A stretch of 64,000 nucleotides of DNA, from positions 46,675 through 110,674 of the forward strand of contig NZ_JBBAXC010000015.1 in the NCBI RefSeq assembly GCF_037120725.1. Direction: 5' to 3'. The number at the start of each line of letters is the position of its first letter. The first letter of the stretch is position 1. Under the pieces are notes generated by a model, which did not search any database, was not told where the DNA came from, and worked only from the letters and a program-made list of their open reading frames with translations. Positions 63,881 through 64,000 of the stretch are shown one piece after another. Made by a program: the position numbers and the translations under genes. Source of the stretch: Bacillus spongiae (lineage in GTDB: Bacteria; Bacillota; Bacilli; Bacillales; Bacillaceae_K).

Positions 63881-64000
63881 GGCTGGGACAAAACCCACCT
63901 CTGAGATGAAAAAGCCGGTGAAATTTTACAATAAGTAAAATTTCACCGGCTTTGTTTATTTTTTGAATTAAAATAAGGACCACTTCTGATAAAATAGAGT
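63881..64000. mobile_element. Possible insertion sequence end
   Basis: GAGGCTGGGACAAAAC (63881) is a short sequence I associate with ends of transposase-bearing elements in Bacillales. A perfect 19-bp hairpin follows: AAAGCCGGTGAAATTTTAC with GTAAAATTTCACCGGCTTT (63912-63954) and a T run. The element body would lie beyond the window. Confidence 0.35.

Noticed and set aside
1..64000. tRNA, rRNA or prophage integration sites
   Set aside because: No cloverleaf, CCA-adjacent repeats or rRNA signatures were seen, and no matching direct repeats could be fixed at the ecsB junctions.

Overview
The window is chromosomal DNA from a low-G+C, endospore-forming member of the Bacillaceae. The evidence is strong AGGAGG-type ribosome binding sites, many TTG/GTG starts, Rho-independent terminators after most genes, TPP, preQ1 and T-box leaders of Bacillus type, and sporulation-linked genes (squalene-hopene/sporulene cyclase, LysM-GH18 cortex lytic enzyme, YjcZ-type peptides, Ku/LigD end joining with sigma-G-like promoters). 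The species cannot be named from sequence alone. Keeping trpG inside the trp operon and using T-boxes rather than a TRAP-type leader argue against the B. subtilis group.

Layout. 1-1.6 kb: divergent ligD (cut by the window edge) and ku. 1.7-3.5 kb: TPP riboswitch, thiD, thiE. 3.4-7.3 kb: a roughly 1.9-kb tandem duplication, each unit carrying the thiE 3' end, a terminator and a large membrane protein gene. 7.3-8.3 kb: no convincing gene, but a perfect sigma-A promoter and a palindromic terminator. 8.3-18 kb: DUF2202 protein, methyltransferase, tiny Gly/Arg/Tyr-rich and YjcZ-type peptide genes, serine hydrolase, thermolysin-type protease, ASCH protein and histidine phosphatase. 18-19.2 kb: a PadR regulator and a DUF1772 membrane protein with palindromic operators. 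19.3-22 kb: a subtilisin-like protease between decayed IS3 and IS6 transposases. 22-28.6 kb: two membrane-anchored beta-helix proteins around a MepB gene, then a berberine-bridge flavoenzyme. 29-35.4 kb: diguanylate cyclase, lipoprotein, hopene cyclase, GNAT and MOSC proteins. 35.4-42.5 kb: tandem tryptophan T-boxes and trpEGDCFBA.

43-49.8 kb holds a lipoprotein, SleL-like hydrolase, D,D-carboxypeptidase, TetR regulator, unusual SDR and small conserved proteins. 49.8-53.5 kb is an ecsB pseudogene split by a 2.5-kb phage fragment with a tail-like gene; it also has a stop at codon 6. 53.7-57.8 kb has DUF2164 and DUF3951 proteins, a TPR gene with two stops, a hydrolase, an acetyltransferase and an unknown protein. 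58-60.1 kb is an ABC-F antibiotic-resistance-type gene with a leader peptide, followed by nine 21-bp repeats. 60.3-62.3 kb is a preQ1 riboswitch and queCDE. The end has a DinB-like protein, a decayed gene and a possible IS end.

Clear functional units are thiDE, trpEGDCFBA and queCDE, each under its own RNA switch; the PadR/DUF1772 pair; and the ligD/ku pair. The rest is accessory: duplications, decayed transposases, a phage scar and small sporulation-type peptides. No CRISPR array, rRNA or tRNA was seen.
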